In this document: in pieces, positions 16,563 to 24,381 of the stretch
Numbering within the stretch: the first letter of the stretch is position 1
Layout: each line of letters opens with the position of its first letter
Source of the DNA: CAWBJP01 sp963789165
Lineage (GTDB): Bacteria > Actinomycetota > Acidimicrobiia > IMCC26256 > BP-133
Direction of reading: 5' to 3'
Assembly (NCBI GenBank): GCA_963789165.1
Contig: CAWBJP010000009.1
Coordinates: 124,001 to 188,000, forward strand
Length of the DNA: 64,000 nucleotides
Notes under the pieces: generated by a model
Database searches by the model: none
The model's input: the letters and a program-made list of their open reading frames with translations, nothing else
Told to the model about the DNA's origin: nothing
Translations under genes and position numbers: made by a program

Positions 16563-17333
16563 TCATCGGGTGGCGACAGACGGCGGAGCGAGGGCCAGTG
16601 AAGCGCCGACCTGGTCGGCGAGGGCGACGGCCACGATCCGCTCCTCCAGCGAGGCGCCCGCGCCCGGGTACGGCTCGAGCAGGAACCGGCCCACGAGCTG
16701 GCCCCGGGCCAGCACGGGCAGGATGACCCCGCTTGATGACAGCTCCAGCTCCAGGTCGCCTTGACGGGTGGCCCGGTAGCGGCTTCCCGAGATCATCCCC
16801 TGACGCTCGAGGGTGGGGGCTTCGACCACGTTCTCGAAGGGCGCCGCCTCGAACCGGCACTCCTGCAGGCCGAGCAGTTCGGTGAGCTCCTTCTGGGCGG
16901 TCTCGATGACCTCGGCGCTGGCCGAACCCCGGGCCACCAGTCCGGCCAGCCGGTGGATGCGGCTCAGCTCGCTGCGCCCGGCGGCCACCTCGGCCTTGGC
17001 CAGGTGGGCCCGGCGGGCCAGCTGTCCGACCGTGAGGCCGACGAGGAGCAGGAGAACCGTCGTCTCCACGTCGTCCCGGGAATCGATGGTGAGCGACAGG
17101 TACGGCCGCGTATGGAAGAACACGAAGGACAGCGCGGCGGAAATGGCGGCCATCGCCCCCGCGGCCCGGCCTCCGATGGCGCCGGCGGCCACCACCACGG
17201 CCGTGAGGATGAGCGCGATGTTGGCGTTGTCGATCGCATCCCTCGCCCCCACCAGCGCCATCGCCACCCCTATGGGGGCGAGGGCACCGAGGGCGACGAT
17301 GATCTGCGTAGCGGAATCCCGTTGCCGTCTCAT
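16563..17333 (-). CDS. DUF4118-GAF sensor protein, paralogue of the gene before kdpF
   Basis: The 256-residue product has the same layout as the protein at 4992-5753: a DUF4118 membrane domain (LSFVFFHTRPYLSLTID, then DDVETT), a helical linker and a GAF-like domain ending IVAVALADQVGASL. The ATG at 17333 lies 6 bases after TACAAC, matching the promoter of the paralogue. It is followed by the kinase core at 15744-16544, separated by a single in-frame TGA and 18 bases. Whether that stop is a natural gene boundary or a mutation is open; the paralogue also ends just after the GAF domain, which favours a natural end. Confidence 0.7.
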   Translation of the reverse strand: MRRQRDSATQIIVALGALAPIGVAMALVGARDAIDNANIALILTAVVVAAGAIGGRAAGAMAAISAALSFVFFHTRPYLSLTIDSRDDVETTVLLLLVGLTVGQLARRAHLAKAEVAAGRSELSRIHRLAGLVARGSASAEVIETAQKELTELLGLQECRFEAAPFENVVEAPTLERQGMISGSRYRATRQGDLELELSSSGVILPVLARGQLVGRFLLEPYPGAGASLEERIVAVALADQVGASLALAPPSVATR

Positions 17334-17339
17334 GACCCG

Positions 17340-17345
17340 GTTGTA
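17340..17345 (-). promoter_or_regulatory. Candidate -10 element of the minus-strand sensor gene
   Basis: TACAAC on the minus strand, 6 bases before the ATG at 17333. It is identical in sequence and nearly in position to the element at 4979-4984 before the paralogous gene. Confidence 0.45.
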
Positions 17346-17403
17346 CGGGTCGCACCGGCGGTTGAGAACGGCCTTCACGCGATCTTGTCCCCGGCGGCCG
17401 CGA

Positions 17404-17418
17404 TCTTGACGCGTCCTT
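17404..17418 (-). promoter_or_regulatory. Candidate KdpE operator, copy 3 (minus strand)
   Basis: Read on the minus strand the sequence is AAGGACGCGTCAAGA, matching copies 1 and 2 except at a few pyrimidine/purine positions. It lies 58 bp upstream of TACAAC, against 60 bp for copy 1. On the plus strand the same bases contain two CTTGACG repeats that could also act as a -35 for the MFS gene. Confidence 0.5.
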
Positions 17419-17454
17419 GACGGGGGACAAGCCCGGGTCGTTAGTGTCACGGGC

Positions 17455-18667
17455 CTGTCCACCGACACCCGCCTGATTCTCAGCGCCCAGGGGCTGCGGG
17501 CCTTCGCTTACGGACTGGGAGCGGTGCTCCTCGGTGCCACCCTCGAGCGGCGGGGGTTCTCCTCCCGCCAGGCCGGTGTGGTCCTCGCCGCCGTCCTGAC
17601 GGGAACCGTCGTCGCCTCGCTGCTGGTCGGACGCTTCGGTGACCACGTCGGGCGCCGGCGGTGCTATCTCGTCCTGTACCTGGCGCTGGGACTGTCCGGT
17701 GTCGTCTTCGCCCTCTCTGACAGCTGGTGGTTGCTGGCCGGGGTGGCCCTGATCGGGGCGCTGTCCACCGAGGTGGTGGAGTCGGGCCCGTTCACGTCGC
17801 TGGAGCAGGCCATGCTGGCCACGGACCAGGCCGGCCGGGTCCGCCTGCGCACCTTCGGCGCCTACAACGCCGTGGCCACCGCCGCGGGTGCGCTGGGGGC
17901 GCTGGCCGCAGGTGGCCTCGGTCCGCTGCGCGACGTCTGGGCGCATGCGCCCGGCGACGAGCGGGCCTTCCTCATCTTCGTTCCCGTGGCCGCCGCCGGC
18001 GCCGCCGTTGCCGTCCGGCTCTCACCGGCCGTGGAGGTCGACGGCCGGAGCCGGCCCCGCGCTTCCACGCCGCTCGGTTCCAGCCGCCCTCAGGTGCGCC
18101 GTCTGGCCGGCCTGTTCGCGGTCGACTCCTTCGGTGGCGGCTTCGTCGTGCAGTCCTTCATCGCCTACTGGCTGACCGTCCGCTTCGGCGCCTCCATCGG
18201 TTTCCTCGGCGTCGTCTTCTTCGCCGTGGGGATTCTCCAGACCGCCTCCATGCTGCTTGCCCCCGCGCCTGGCCGAGCGCTGCGGTCTCCTGCCCACCAT
18301 GGTCTTCACCCATCTGCCGTCGAACGTGGCCCTGGCCGCCATGGCCTTCGCCCCCAGCCTGGGGGTGGCGGTGACCCTGCTCCTCCTGCGGGTGACGTTG
18401 TCCCAGATGGACGTTCCCACCCGCCAGGTCTACGTCATGGCACTCGTCGATCCGGCGGAGCGCACGGCGGCGGCGGCGTGGACCAACACCGCCCGGGCCG
18501 TGGTCCGGCCGGCCGGGCCCGTCCTGGCCGGCGCCAGCCAGGCGGTCTCCCTCGGTGCTCCGTTCCTCATCGCCGGCGTCGTGAAGGGCGCCTACGACCT
18601 GGTGCTGTGGCGCTGGTTCCGCCGGGTGGAGCTACCCGCGGAGGTGGACGATCAGTTGCGGGCATGA
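17455..18667 (+). CDS. MFS transporter, frameshifted at a C5 run
   Basis: The reading frame encodes a major facilitator with about twelve helices (motif A-like LLVGRFGDHVGRRR near the second loop). The frame breaks at 18260-18264, a run of five C. Removing one C joins LQTASMLLAP to RLAERCGLLPTMVF and gives a 403-residue protein, the normal MFS size. The N-terminus is also odd: the first helix (ILSAQGLRAFAYGLGAVLLGATL) extends upstream of the first GTG (17524), and the only start-like codon in that frame is a CTG at 17455, placed 7 bases after TAGTGT. Substrate unknown. The C5 break is probably a sequence error. Confidence 0.65.
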
Positions 18668-18739
18668 GCCCAGGCCCTGCAGTGTGAGCGAGGTGAATCC
18701 AGAGGGCCTGTGCCAGCGCGGTGAACTCGGAGGGTTGGC

Positions 18740-19636
18740 GTGCTGATCGCCGTCCACGGCGGTGCGGGCGATCCCCGGCCGGCGGACCGTGACCTGGCCC
18801 GGATCGCGGCCCTGGTCCGGAGCCTGGAGGCCGGTTTCCGGCTCCTGGAAGCCGGGAGTGCCGCCCTCGATGCGGTGGTGGCCGCCGTGCAGGTGCTGGA
18901 GGCCGACGGCGACTTCAACGCCGGGCGGGGTTCGGTCCGGACGGCGGCGGGCACGGTGGAGATGGATGCCGCGGTGGCCGATGGCGCCGGTCGGGGGGTC
19001 GGGGGGGTGGCCGCCCTCCGGGGGATGCGCCATCCCGTAGCCGCGGCCCGTGCCGTCCACGACGACGGCCGCCATGTGCTCCTGACGGGTGAGGGCGCGG
19101 CCGCCTTCGCCCGGGCCGCCGGCCTCGACTTCGCCCCCGACGAGTGGTTCGTCGACACCGATGTCGCCCCGGGCGCCCTGGACGGTGCGCCCTCCCCGGG
19201 GACGGTGGGAGCCGTGGCCCTCGACGCCCACGGACACCTGGCCGCCGCCACCTCCACCGGGGGCCGCCAGGGCCAGTTACCCGGCCGGGTGGGGGACTCG
19301 CCCGTCCCCGGCGCCGGCCTCTGGGCCGACGACGGCACCTGCGCCGTGTCCGCCACCGGCGAAGGCGAGGCTTTCCTGCGGGTGGCCTTCGCCCACGAGG
19401 TGGACGTCCGCGTCCGTCTGGGGGGCCAGCCGCTCGAAGCGGCCTGCCGGCAGGCTCTCGACCTGGTTCGGGCGGCGGGTGGTACCGGCGGGTGCATCGC
19501 CCTCGACCGTCACGGCCACCTGGCCATGCCCTTCACCACCCCGGCCATGGCCCGCGGCTACGCCGACGGGTCGGGCGCCCTCCAGATCGGCCTCGGGCCC
19601 GGGCCGATCGTCGCCGTCCGGCCCTCCGAGGGGTGA
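18740..19636 (+). CDS. Isoaspartyl peptidase/L-asparaginase (Ntn-hydrolase, IaaA type)
   Basis: The 298-residue product belongs to the plant-type asparaginase family, which self-cleaves to expose an N-terminal Thr and hydrolyses isoaspartyl dipeptides and L-asparagine. The N-terminus LIAVHGGAGDPRP, the GSVRTAAGTVEMDAAVADG block and the cleavage motif GTVGAVALD (Thr155) are all present, followed by TSTGGRQGQLPGRVGDSP. The GTG start at 18740 has GGAGG six bases upstream. It is a single-gene unit as far as can be seen. Confidence 0.85.
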   Translation: MLIAVHGGAGDPRPADRDLARIAALVRSLEAGFRLLEAGSAALDAVVAAVQVLEADGDFNAGRGSVRTAAGTVEMDAAVADGAGRGVGGVAALRGMRHPVAAARAVHDDGRHVLLTGEGAAAFARAAGLDFAPDEWFVDTDVAPGALDGAPSPGTVGAVALDAHGHLAAATSTGGRQGQLPGRVGDSPVPGAGLWADDGTCAVSATGEGEAFLRVAFAHEVDVRVRLGGQPLEAACRQALDLVRAAGGTGGCIALDRHGHLAMPFTTPAMARGYADGSGALQIGLGPGPIVAVRPSEG

Positions 19637-19695
19637 GCAAGGGTACGAATCGGGCGGAAAGGGGAGGTGGCGCACCGACGGCCAGAACGTTGCCT

Positions 19696-19701
19696 TACCA
19701 T
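19696..19701 (+). promoter_or_regulatory. Candidate -10 element, leaderless transcript
   Basis: TACCAT lies 6 bases before the GTG at 19708, so transcription would begin at or next to the start codon. No ribosome binding site is visible. Confidence 0.4.
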
Positions 19702-19707
19702 GGTTCC

Positions 19708-20082
19708 GTGCCCATGCGAACCGAGTGCAAGCACTACGAGAGCCGCACCTACGCCACCGGTGAGTCGGTGCGCAAGTGCAACCTCGACCTGGCTCCGGAG
19801 GCGCCGTGGCGCTGCCCGGACGACTGCCCCGCCTTTGCCTTCCGGCTCGTCGACGCGGGCTGGAACTGGGGCGGGCTCAACCGTCAGGCCGACCCGCCCG
19901 AGCCGCCCCTGGGCGAGGACACGGCTGCGCTCCTCGATCACGCCGAGGACATCGTCAACGCCGTCGGGCCCGACGTCCTCGAGGAGTTCAAGCGCCTCGA
20001 CGAGCAGCGGAGCAAAAGCCGCAGCCTGCTGGGGCGCTTCCCCCATCCCAAAGGGAAGGGCAAGAAGAAGAAGCGGCGCTAG
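19708..20082 (+). CDS. Conserved Cys-motif protein of unknown function
   Basis: The 124-residue soluble protein has four Cys in its first 45 residues (ECKHYESRTY, VRKCNLDLAP, WRCPDDCPAF), which could bind zinc or an Fe-S cluster, then an acidic helical middle (DTAALLDHAEDIVNAV) and a strongly basic tail (KGKGKKKKRR). The tail suggests nucleic acid or membrane contact. I recognise it only as a conserved actinobacterial type without known function. GTG 19708 fits the leaderless promoter; ATG 19714 is the alternative. It is convergent with mrp and near Fe-S genes. Confidence 0.65.
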   Translation: MPMRTECKHYESRTYATGESVRKCNLDLAPEAPWRCPDDCPAFAFRLVDAGWNWGGLNRQADPPEPPLGEDTAALLDHAEDIVNAVGPDVLEEFKRLDEQRSKSRSLLGRFPHPKGKGKKKKRR

Positions 20083-20088
20083 CTCCCG

Positions 20089-21300
20089 CTAGGGAGTTGC
20101 TTCGCCCGCCTTGGCCGCGTCCACCGCGGCCAGATTGGCTTCGGCGGCGGCGAAGATCCGGGCCGTGCACCCCGACATCTCGACCGGTGGCATGAGTTCG
20201 GTGGCCAGGAGGTGGGCCAGTTCGTGGAAGGGCCGGCCCGCGGGGCTGTCGGGCTGTTCCAGCGCCAGGGGCACGCCCCGGTCCCCGCCTGCGGCCACGC
20301 CGGGTTCGAGCGGGATCCGGGCCAGGAGCGGTACGCCGATCTCGGCGGCGAGGGCTTCGCCGCCCCCCGTGCCGAACAGCGGGTACTCCTCGCCGTGGGC
20401 GCAGGTGAAGGCGCTCATGTTCTCCACCACGCCCACCACCTTGAGGTAGGACCGGCGGGCCATGTCGGCCACCCGGGAGGCGACCTTCTGGGCGGCCAGC
20501 GCCGGGGTGGTCACCACCAGCATCTCGGCCCGAGGCAACAGCCGGGACAGCCCCATCTGGATGTCCCCCGTGCCGGGGGGCATGTCCACCAGCATGTAGT
20601 CGATATCGCCCCAGCGGACATCAGTCAGGAACTGTTCCAGGGCCTTGGTGAGCACCAATCCCCGCCACATGAGGGCGGTGCCCTCGTCCTCGACCAGGAA
20701 CCCCATGGACACGACCTTGAGGAGACCGCCCGTCGAGCCGGGGCGCAGGCCCGCCACCGGGATCTCGTTGGGGTGGATCTTGCCCTCGGCGCCGCCCAGG
20801 CGGCCCGAGACGCCGAGCATGCGGGGGACGGAAAAGCCCCAGATGTCGGCATCGAGGACGCCGACGGTGTGGCCCTGGGCGGCCAGGGCGGCGGCCAGAT
20901 TGACCGTCACCGACGACTTCCCCACGCCGCCCTTGCCGCTGGCCACGGCCAGGATCCGGGCGGTGAGAGGAATCTCGGTCTCCGGGGCGCGCTCCTGGGC
21001 CTTCTTCCGGGCGCGACCCATCAGGTCCGAGCGCTCCTGGGCGTTCATCTCGCCCATGCGGACCTCGACGCCGGCGATACCGGGCAGGCCCCGCAGGCGC
21101 GCCTCGACGTCGTTGCGGATCTGGGCCCGCATGGGACAGCCGGCGATGGTCAGGGCGATCTCCACCCCGACCACCCCGTCCTCGTCCACGTCGACGTCCT
21201 TGACCATGCCGAGATCGACGATGCTGGCGTGCAGCTCGGGGTCGAGCACCGCCTCGAGCATCCGCCAGACCTCTTCAGGAGTGGGCCGTTCTGCGTTCAT
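20089..21300 (-). CDS. mrp: Mrp/NBP35-family ATP-binding Fe-S cluster carrier
   Basis: The 403-residue product has an N-terminal MIP18/DUF59 domain (about 1-85, with AGCPMR) and a ParA-like P-loop domain with Walker A SGKGGVGKSS (residues 121-130). ApbC/Mrp proteins carry Fe-S clusters to target proteins. The usual CxxC motif before FGTGGG is reduced to a single Cys (FTCAHGEEYPLFGTGGG), as in some actinobacterial forms. The divergent neighbour is a SufR-like regulator and ErpA follows it, which supports a role in Fe-S metabolism. The 65-bp gap between the divergent genes must hold both promoters. Confidence 0.88.
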   Translation of the reverse strand: MNAERPTPEEVWRMLEAVLDPELHASIVDLGMVKDVDVDEDGVVGVEIALTIAGCPMRAQIRNDVEARLRGLPGIAGVEVRMGEMNAQERSDLMGRARKKAQERAPETEIPLTARILAVASGKGGVGKSSVTVNLAAALAAQGHTVGVLDADIWGFSVPRMLGVSGRLGGAEGKIHPNEIPVAGLRPGSTGGLLKVVSMGFLVEDEGTALMWRGLVLTKALEQFLTDVRWGDIDYMLVDMPPGTGDIQMGLSRLLPRAEMLVVTTPALAAQKVASRVADMARRSYLKVVGVVENMSAFTCAHGEEYPLFGTGGGEALAAEIGVPLLARIPLEPGVAAGGDRGVPLALEQPDSPAGRPFHELAHLLATELMPPVEMSGCTARIFAAAEANLAAVDAAKAGEATP

Positions 21301-21326
21301 CTCGCCTCATTAAACCGGTAGTGACC

Positions 21327-21356
21327 TTGAAAATATGCCCACGTTGAGGGTACGGT
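21327..21356 (+). promoter_or_regulatory. Candidate sigma-70 promoter of the SufR-like gene
   Basis: TTGAAA (21327-21332) and TACGGT (21351-21356) are separated by 18 bp, 9 bases before the ATG at 21366. The region is locally AT-rich and may also carry an autoregulatory site. Confidence 0.4.
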
Positions 21357-21365
21357 CAATCAGAG

Positions 21366-22025
21366 ATGGATGCGTTAACGGTCTACAAGGCACTCGGGGA
21401 CGACACCCGCTTCGCCATCTACCGCGAGCTGGGCCTGTCTCCGTCGCCCTGTTCGGCCGGCGAGTTGGCCGAGCGGATCGGGCTCCATCCCAACACCGTG
21501 CGCCCCCATCTGGACCGGATGCGCGACGCCGGTCTGGTGGAGGTCGAGACGGTCCACCGGGGCACCGTGGGCCGGCCTCAGCTGCGCTACTCCCTCGCCG
21601 CCGGGGCGCCGGGACTCGGTCTTGACCCTCCCGCCCACACGCTGCTCGCCGGCCTGCTGGCCGCCCTGGCCGAGAGCCAAGGCGCCGACGGGGCTCGGGC
21701 CGCCGGGCTCGGACGGCGCTGGGGCCAGGAGACGGTGGTCCGCCGCCAGGAGGCGAAGGGCTGCCTGGCCGCACTCATGGGTGAGCTCGACCGCCTGGGT
21801 TTCGACCCCGTCGAGTCACCTCCCGGGGGCGACGGGCCGCGGGTCCGTGTCGACTTTCTGCACTGTCCGTTCCGGGAGCTGGCCGAGGCCTACCCCGACC
21901 TGGTCTGCAATCTGCACCGGGGGATCGTCGAAGGTGTCGTGGCCGCCTCCGGGCCGGGAATGGTGGAGGATTTCCGGATGTTGGGGGACACGGACCCGTG
22001 CAACGTTACGGTGGCCACCGGGTAG
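21366..22025 (+). CDS. SufR-like winged-helix regulator with C-terminal Cys residues
   Basis: The 219-residue product has an ArsR/MarR-like winged helix at the N-terminus (VYKALGDDTRFAIYREL, then HPNTVRPHLDRMRDAGLVE and the wing GRPQLRYSL). The C-terminal half has three Cys spaced over 46 residues: HCPFRE (Cys167), LVCNLH (Cys181) and DPCNVTV (Cys212). This arrangement resembles SufR, the Fe-S-cluster-sensing repressor of suf operons. The neighbours, Mrp on one side and ErpA on the other, strengthen that reading. No suf operon is in the window. It probably controls the two flanking genes; that is inference. Confidence 0.7.
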   Translation: MDALTVYKALGDDTRFAIYRELGLSPSPCSAGELAERIGLHPNTVRPHLDRMRDAGLVEVETVHRGTVGRPQLRYSLAAGAPGLGLDPPAHTLLAGLLAALAESQGADGARAAGLGRRWGQETVVRRQEAKGCLAALMGELDRLGFDPVESPPGGDGPRVRVDFLHCPFRELAEAYPDLVCNLHRGIVEGVVAASGPGMVEDFRMLGDTDPCNVTVATG

Positions 22026-22076
22026 TCTGGAAAGTTCCGAAGAGCCATCTCGAGGCACCTCAAGGAGGAAGTACGC

Positions 22077-22400
22077 GTGATCACCCTCACCGATTCGGCA
22101 GCAGCCAAGGTGAAGGAGCTCATCGAGGCTGAAGGCAACACGGAACTCGCCCTGCGGGTGGCCGTCCGCCCCGGCGGATGCTCCGGCTTCAGTTACGAGA
22201 TGTTCTTCGACTCGGAGATCACCCCTGACGACCAGAAAGCCACCTTCGGTGAAGGGGTCAACGTGGTCGTCGACTCGGCCAGCCTGGGCTTCCTCAGCGG
22301 CGCCTCCCTGGACTACAAGGAAGGGCTGATGGGCGCGGGGTTCACGGTCAACAACCCCAACACGACGCGTTCCTGCGGCTGCGGTCAGTCGTTCTCGTAG
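22077..22400 (+). CDS. erpA: A-type Fe-S cluster carrier ErpA/IscA
   Basis: The 107-residue product has the full A-type signature: PGGCSGFSYEMFFD (Cys35) and a C-terminal SCGCGQSFS (Cys100 and Cys102), the three cluster ligands. It takes Fe-S clusters from the assembly machine and passes them to apoproteins. The GTG start has AAGGAGG upstream. It is transcribed in the same direction as the SufR-like gene with 51 bases between them. Confidence 0.93.
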   Translation: MITLTDSAAAKVKELIEAEGNTELALRVAVRPGGCSGFSYEMFFDSEITPDDQKATFGEGVNVVVDSASLGFLSGASLDYKEGLMGAGFTVNNPNTTRSCGCGQSFS

Positions 22401-22411
22401 GTTTCTCCCCT

Positions 22412-22855
22412 TTGAGTGCCTGGCTCGTTACCGGCTCGCCCGAGAACTTCGGTCGCACCCGGGATCTGGGGTTCTCCGTGCAGGGCTTCAAGGCGCGCCA
22501 GCGCAAAAACGTCCTCGAGCGGATGCGCCCCGGTGATGGCCTCGTCTACTACCTCTCCGGGGTTCAGGCCTTCGGCGGCACGGTCACGATCCAGAGCGAG
22601 GGGTACGAGGACCACGAGGCCATCTGGCAGTCCAAGCCCGGCGAGGACTATCCCTATCGGGTGAAGATCTCGCCCGACGTGGTTCTGGAGGAAGAGCAGT
22701 GGGTGCCCTCCGAGGTCGTGGCGCCCGGGCTCTCCTACGTGCAGAAATGGCCCGCCGAACACTGGAACCTGGCCTTCCAGGGCAACCTCCGGCAGATCCC
22801 CGACGAGGACTACGCCGCCCTGCGCCAAGCCATCGCCGCCGCCCGGAAGGGCTGA
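22412..22855 (+). CDS. EVE domain-containing protein
   Basis: The 147-residue product is a single EVE domain (PUA-like fold): WLVTGSPENFGRTRDLGF, FKARQRKNVLERMRPGDGLVYY and GGTVTIQSE. EVE proteins are thought to bind modified bases in RNA or DNA, and many are close to nucleic-acid processing or defence genes; here the context is ordinary. The TTG at 22412 was used because it precedes the conserved WLVTGSPENF start of the domain, 11 bases after erpA. No strong ribosome binding site is visible. Confidence 0.8.
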   Translation: MSAWLVTGSPENFGRTRDLGFSVQGFKARQRKNVLERMRPGDGLVYYLSGVQAFGGTVTIQSEGYEDHEAIWQSKPGEDYPYRVKISPDVVLEEEQWVPSEVVAPGLSYVQKWPAEHWNLAFQGNLRQIPDEDYAALRQAIAAARKG

Positions 22856-22880
22856 GCGGGCCGCCGGCCGTCCGGGCCGG

Positions 22881-23735
22881 CTACAGGAAGCTGCCCAGCT
22901 CTCGGGACTCTTGCTCGATCCGGTCGAGTTCCGTCCGGGCGTCCTCCACCAGCTTGGTGGCCAGGGTCCGAGCCCGCTCCGCCTCGGGGTCGACGACCGG
23001 TTCGACCCGTGTCGAGAGGCGTTCGATGAGGGTCTCGACCTCCTCGGGTGGTGTTCCCGCCCCCAGCTTGGCCCAGTGAGCCGCGGCTTCGTCGCGGCGC
23101 CGGGCGGCCGCCTCTGAACGGGCCCGGGCGGCCAGGGCTGTTTTGGCCTTGGCCTGGGCTCCCGGGAGCTCGTCGGGTCCGCCCAGTCCGGTGGCGGCCC
23201 AAGCCTCCGTGGCCCGGGCCGAGGCCGCCCGGTGGGCGGCGGCCGCCACCCTCAGGTCGGCGGTGATCACCACCACCAGGGCGGCGGGCAGCAGGTAGAC
23301 CCAGGCGTCCCAGCCCAGCGCGGCGATGACGATGACCATGCCGGCGGCGCTGATGAGGGCACCGGCGGTGCGCCTCCAGGCGGGCGGGAGGTCGGCGCTG
23401 GCGCTCTTGGCGTCGGCCAGCGCCTGCTCGGCCGTCTCGAGAACCTCGGCGTCCGGGCCGGCGGGGAGGGCGGCGACGAACCTCTCGCTCTCCGTCGCCT
23501 CGGCCTCCGCCGCCCCCACCTCCCGGGCGGCGTCGCGGAGCACGTCGGGCACGATGGCGGGCACGGGCGGGCACGGAGGGGCGGCATCCAGGGCCGCCAG
23601 CGTGGCCTGCGCTGCCTCCAACTGGGCCTGCGCCTCGGCCTTGGCCGCAGCCAGGTCGGCGGCCAGGGCGGCGGCCCGCCCGGGGTCGAGCCCGTTGGCT
23701 GACGCGCCTACCGTCTTCTTCTCCGTGTTCACCAC
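22881..23735 (-). CDS. Coiled-coil membrane protein, unknown function
   Basis: The 284-residue product is very rich in Ala, Glu and Arg. Residues of roughly 15-60 and 190-280 are predicted long helices or coiled coils, flanking two adjacent membrane helices in the middle (ALISAAGMVIVIAALGWDAW and YLLPAALVVVITADL). The layout suggests two cytoplasmic helical arms joined by a membrane hairpin. I do not recognise a named family. It is divergent from ridA with only 20 bases between the starts. Confidence 0.6.
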   Translation of the reverse strand: MVNTEKKTVGASANGLDPGRAAALAADLAAAKAEAQAQLEAAQATLAALDAAPPCPPVPAIVPDVLRDAAREVGAAEAEATESERFVAALPAGPDAEVLETAEQALADAKSASADLPPAWRRTAGALISAAGMVIVIAALGWDAWVYLLPAALVVVITADLRVAAAAHRAASARATEAWAATGLGGPDELPGAQAKAKTALAARARSEAAARRRDEAAAHWAKLGAGTPPEEVETLIERLSTRVEPVVDPEAERARTLATKLVEDARTELDRIEQESRELGSFL

Positions 23736-23755
23736 CGCCCCCGAGGAGGCCGCTG

Positions 23756-24148
23756 ATGCCCATCGAGCCCGTCCCCACGCCGAGCGCGCCCGGGACGAAC
23801 CTCAACCTCCCGTATTCCCCGGCGGTGCGGGCCGGGGACTGGATCGTAATGGCGGGCCAGATCGGTCTCGACCCGGCCACCGGCACCCTGGCCGAGGGCG
23901 CCGAGGCCCAGGTCCGCCAGGTCTTGGCCAACATCGTCGCCGTCCTGGGCGATTGCGGCGCGGCGCTCACCGACGTGGCCAAGGCCACCGTCTTCCTCAC
24001 CGATATGGGCGACTTCCCGGTGCTGAACGAGGCCTACTCCGCCGCCTTCGCCGGTCACCTTCCGGCCCGGACCACCATCGGGGTGGCCGCCCTGCCGTTC
24101 GGCGCCAAGGTCGAGATCGAAGTGCTCGTCTACCAGCCCCAGACCTGA
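23756..24148 (+). CDS. ridA: RidA family reactive intermediate deaminase
   Basis: The 130-residue product has the RidA fold, with the conserved Arg in LPARTTIGV and the C-terminal VEIEVLVY. RidA hydrolyses reactive enamine/imine intermediates made by PLP enzymes such as threonine dehydratase, protecting other PLP enzymes in the cytoplasm. The start ATG at 23756 is preceded by GAGGAGG. Family members include several subgroups, and deaminase activity is assumed only from the Arg. Confidence 0.85.
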   Translation: MPIEPVPTPSAPGTNLNLPYSPAVRAGDWIVMAGQIGLDPATGTLAEGAEAQVRQVLANIVAVLGDCGAALTDVAKATVFLTDMGDFPVLNEAYSAAFAGHLPARTTIGVAALPFGAKVEIEVLVYQPQT

Positions 24149-24231
24149 CATCACCTTTGACATCACATCCATCTTCTCACCCGAAGGGGCGAGTTCCTGG
24201 GGCAACCTGAAAGACCACTAGCGTCAGTCGT

Positions 24232-24381
24232 ATGGCCGGTCCGTTGTTGATGGTGTTGGTGATGCTGGTGGTGGGGCCGTTCCTACTTTTCGCCGGCGGG
24301 GCGGCTTGGAGCGCCCTGCTCGGATCGGCCCTCGACGCCGACGGCCGCCAACCCCATCCGGAGAACCAGCCGGAGGGTTAG
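24232..24381 (+). CDS. Small membrane protein (49 aa)
   Basis: The product is a 49-residue protein with one or two hydrophobic helices (LLMVLVMLVVGPFLLFAGGA) and a short polar tail (DGRQPHPENQPEG). TAGCGT (24219-24224) ends 7 bases before the ATG, fitting a leaderless promoter. The stop overlaps the end of the convergent glnR-like gene by four bases. Unknown function. Confidence 0.5.
   Translation: MAGPLLMVLVMLVVGPFLLFAGGAAWSALLGSALDADGRQPHPENQPEG

Noticed and set aside
16563..16565. In-frame TGA between the DUF4118-GAF and kinase genes read as selenocysteine, given the tRNA-Sec in the window
   Set aside because: The position is a linker with no redox role, I see no convincing hairpin with a GU-containing loop at the right distance, and the paralogue ends naturally at the same place.
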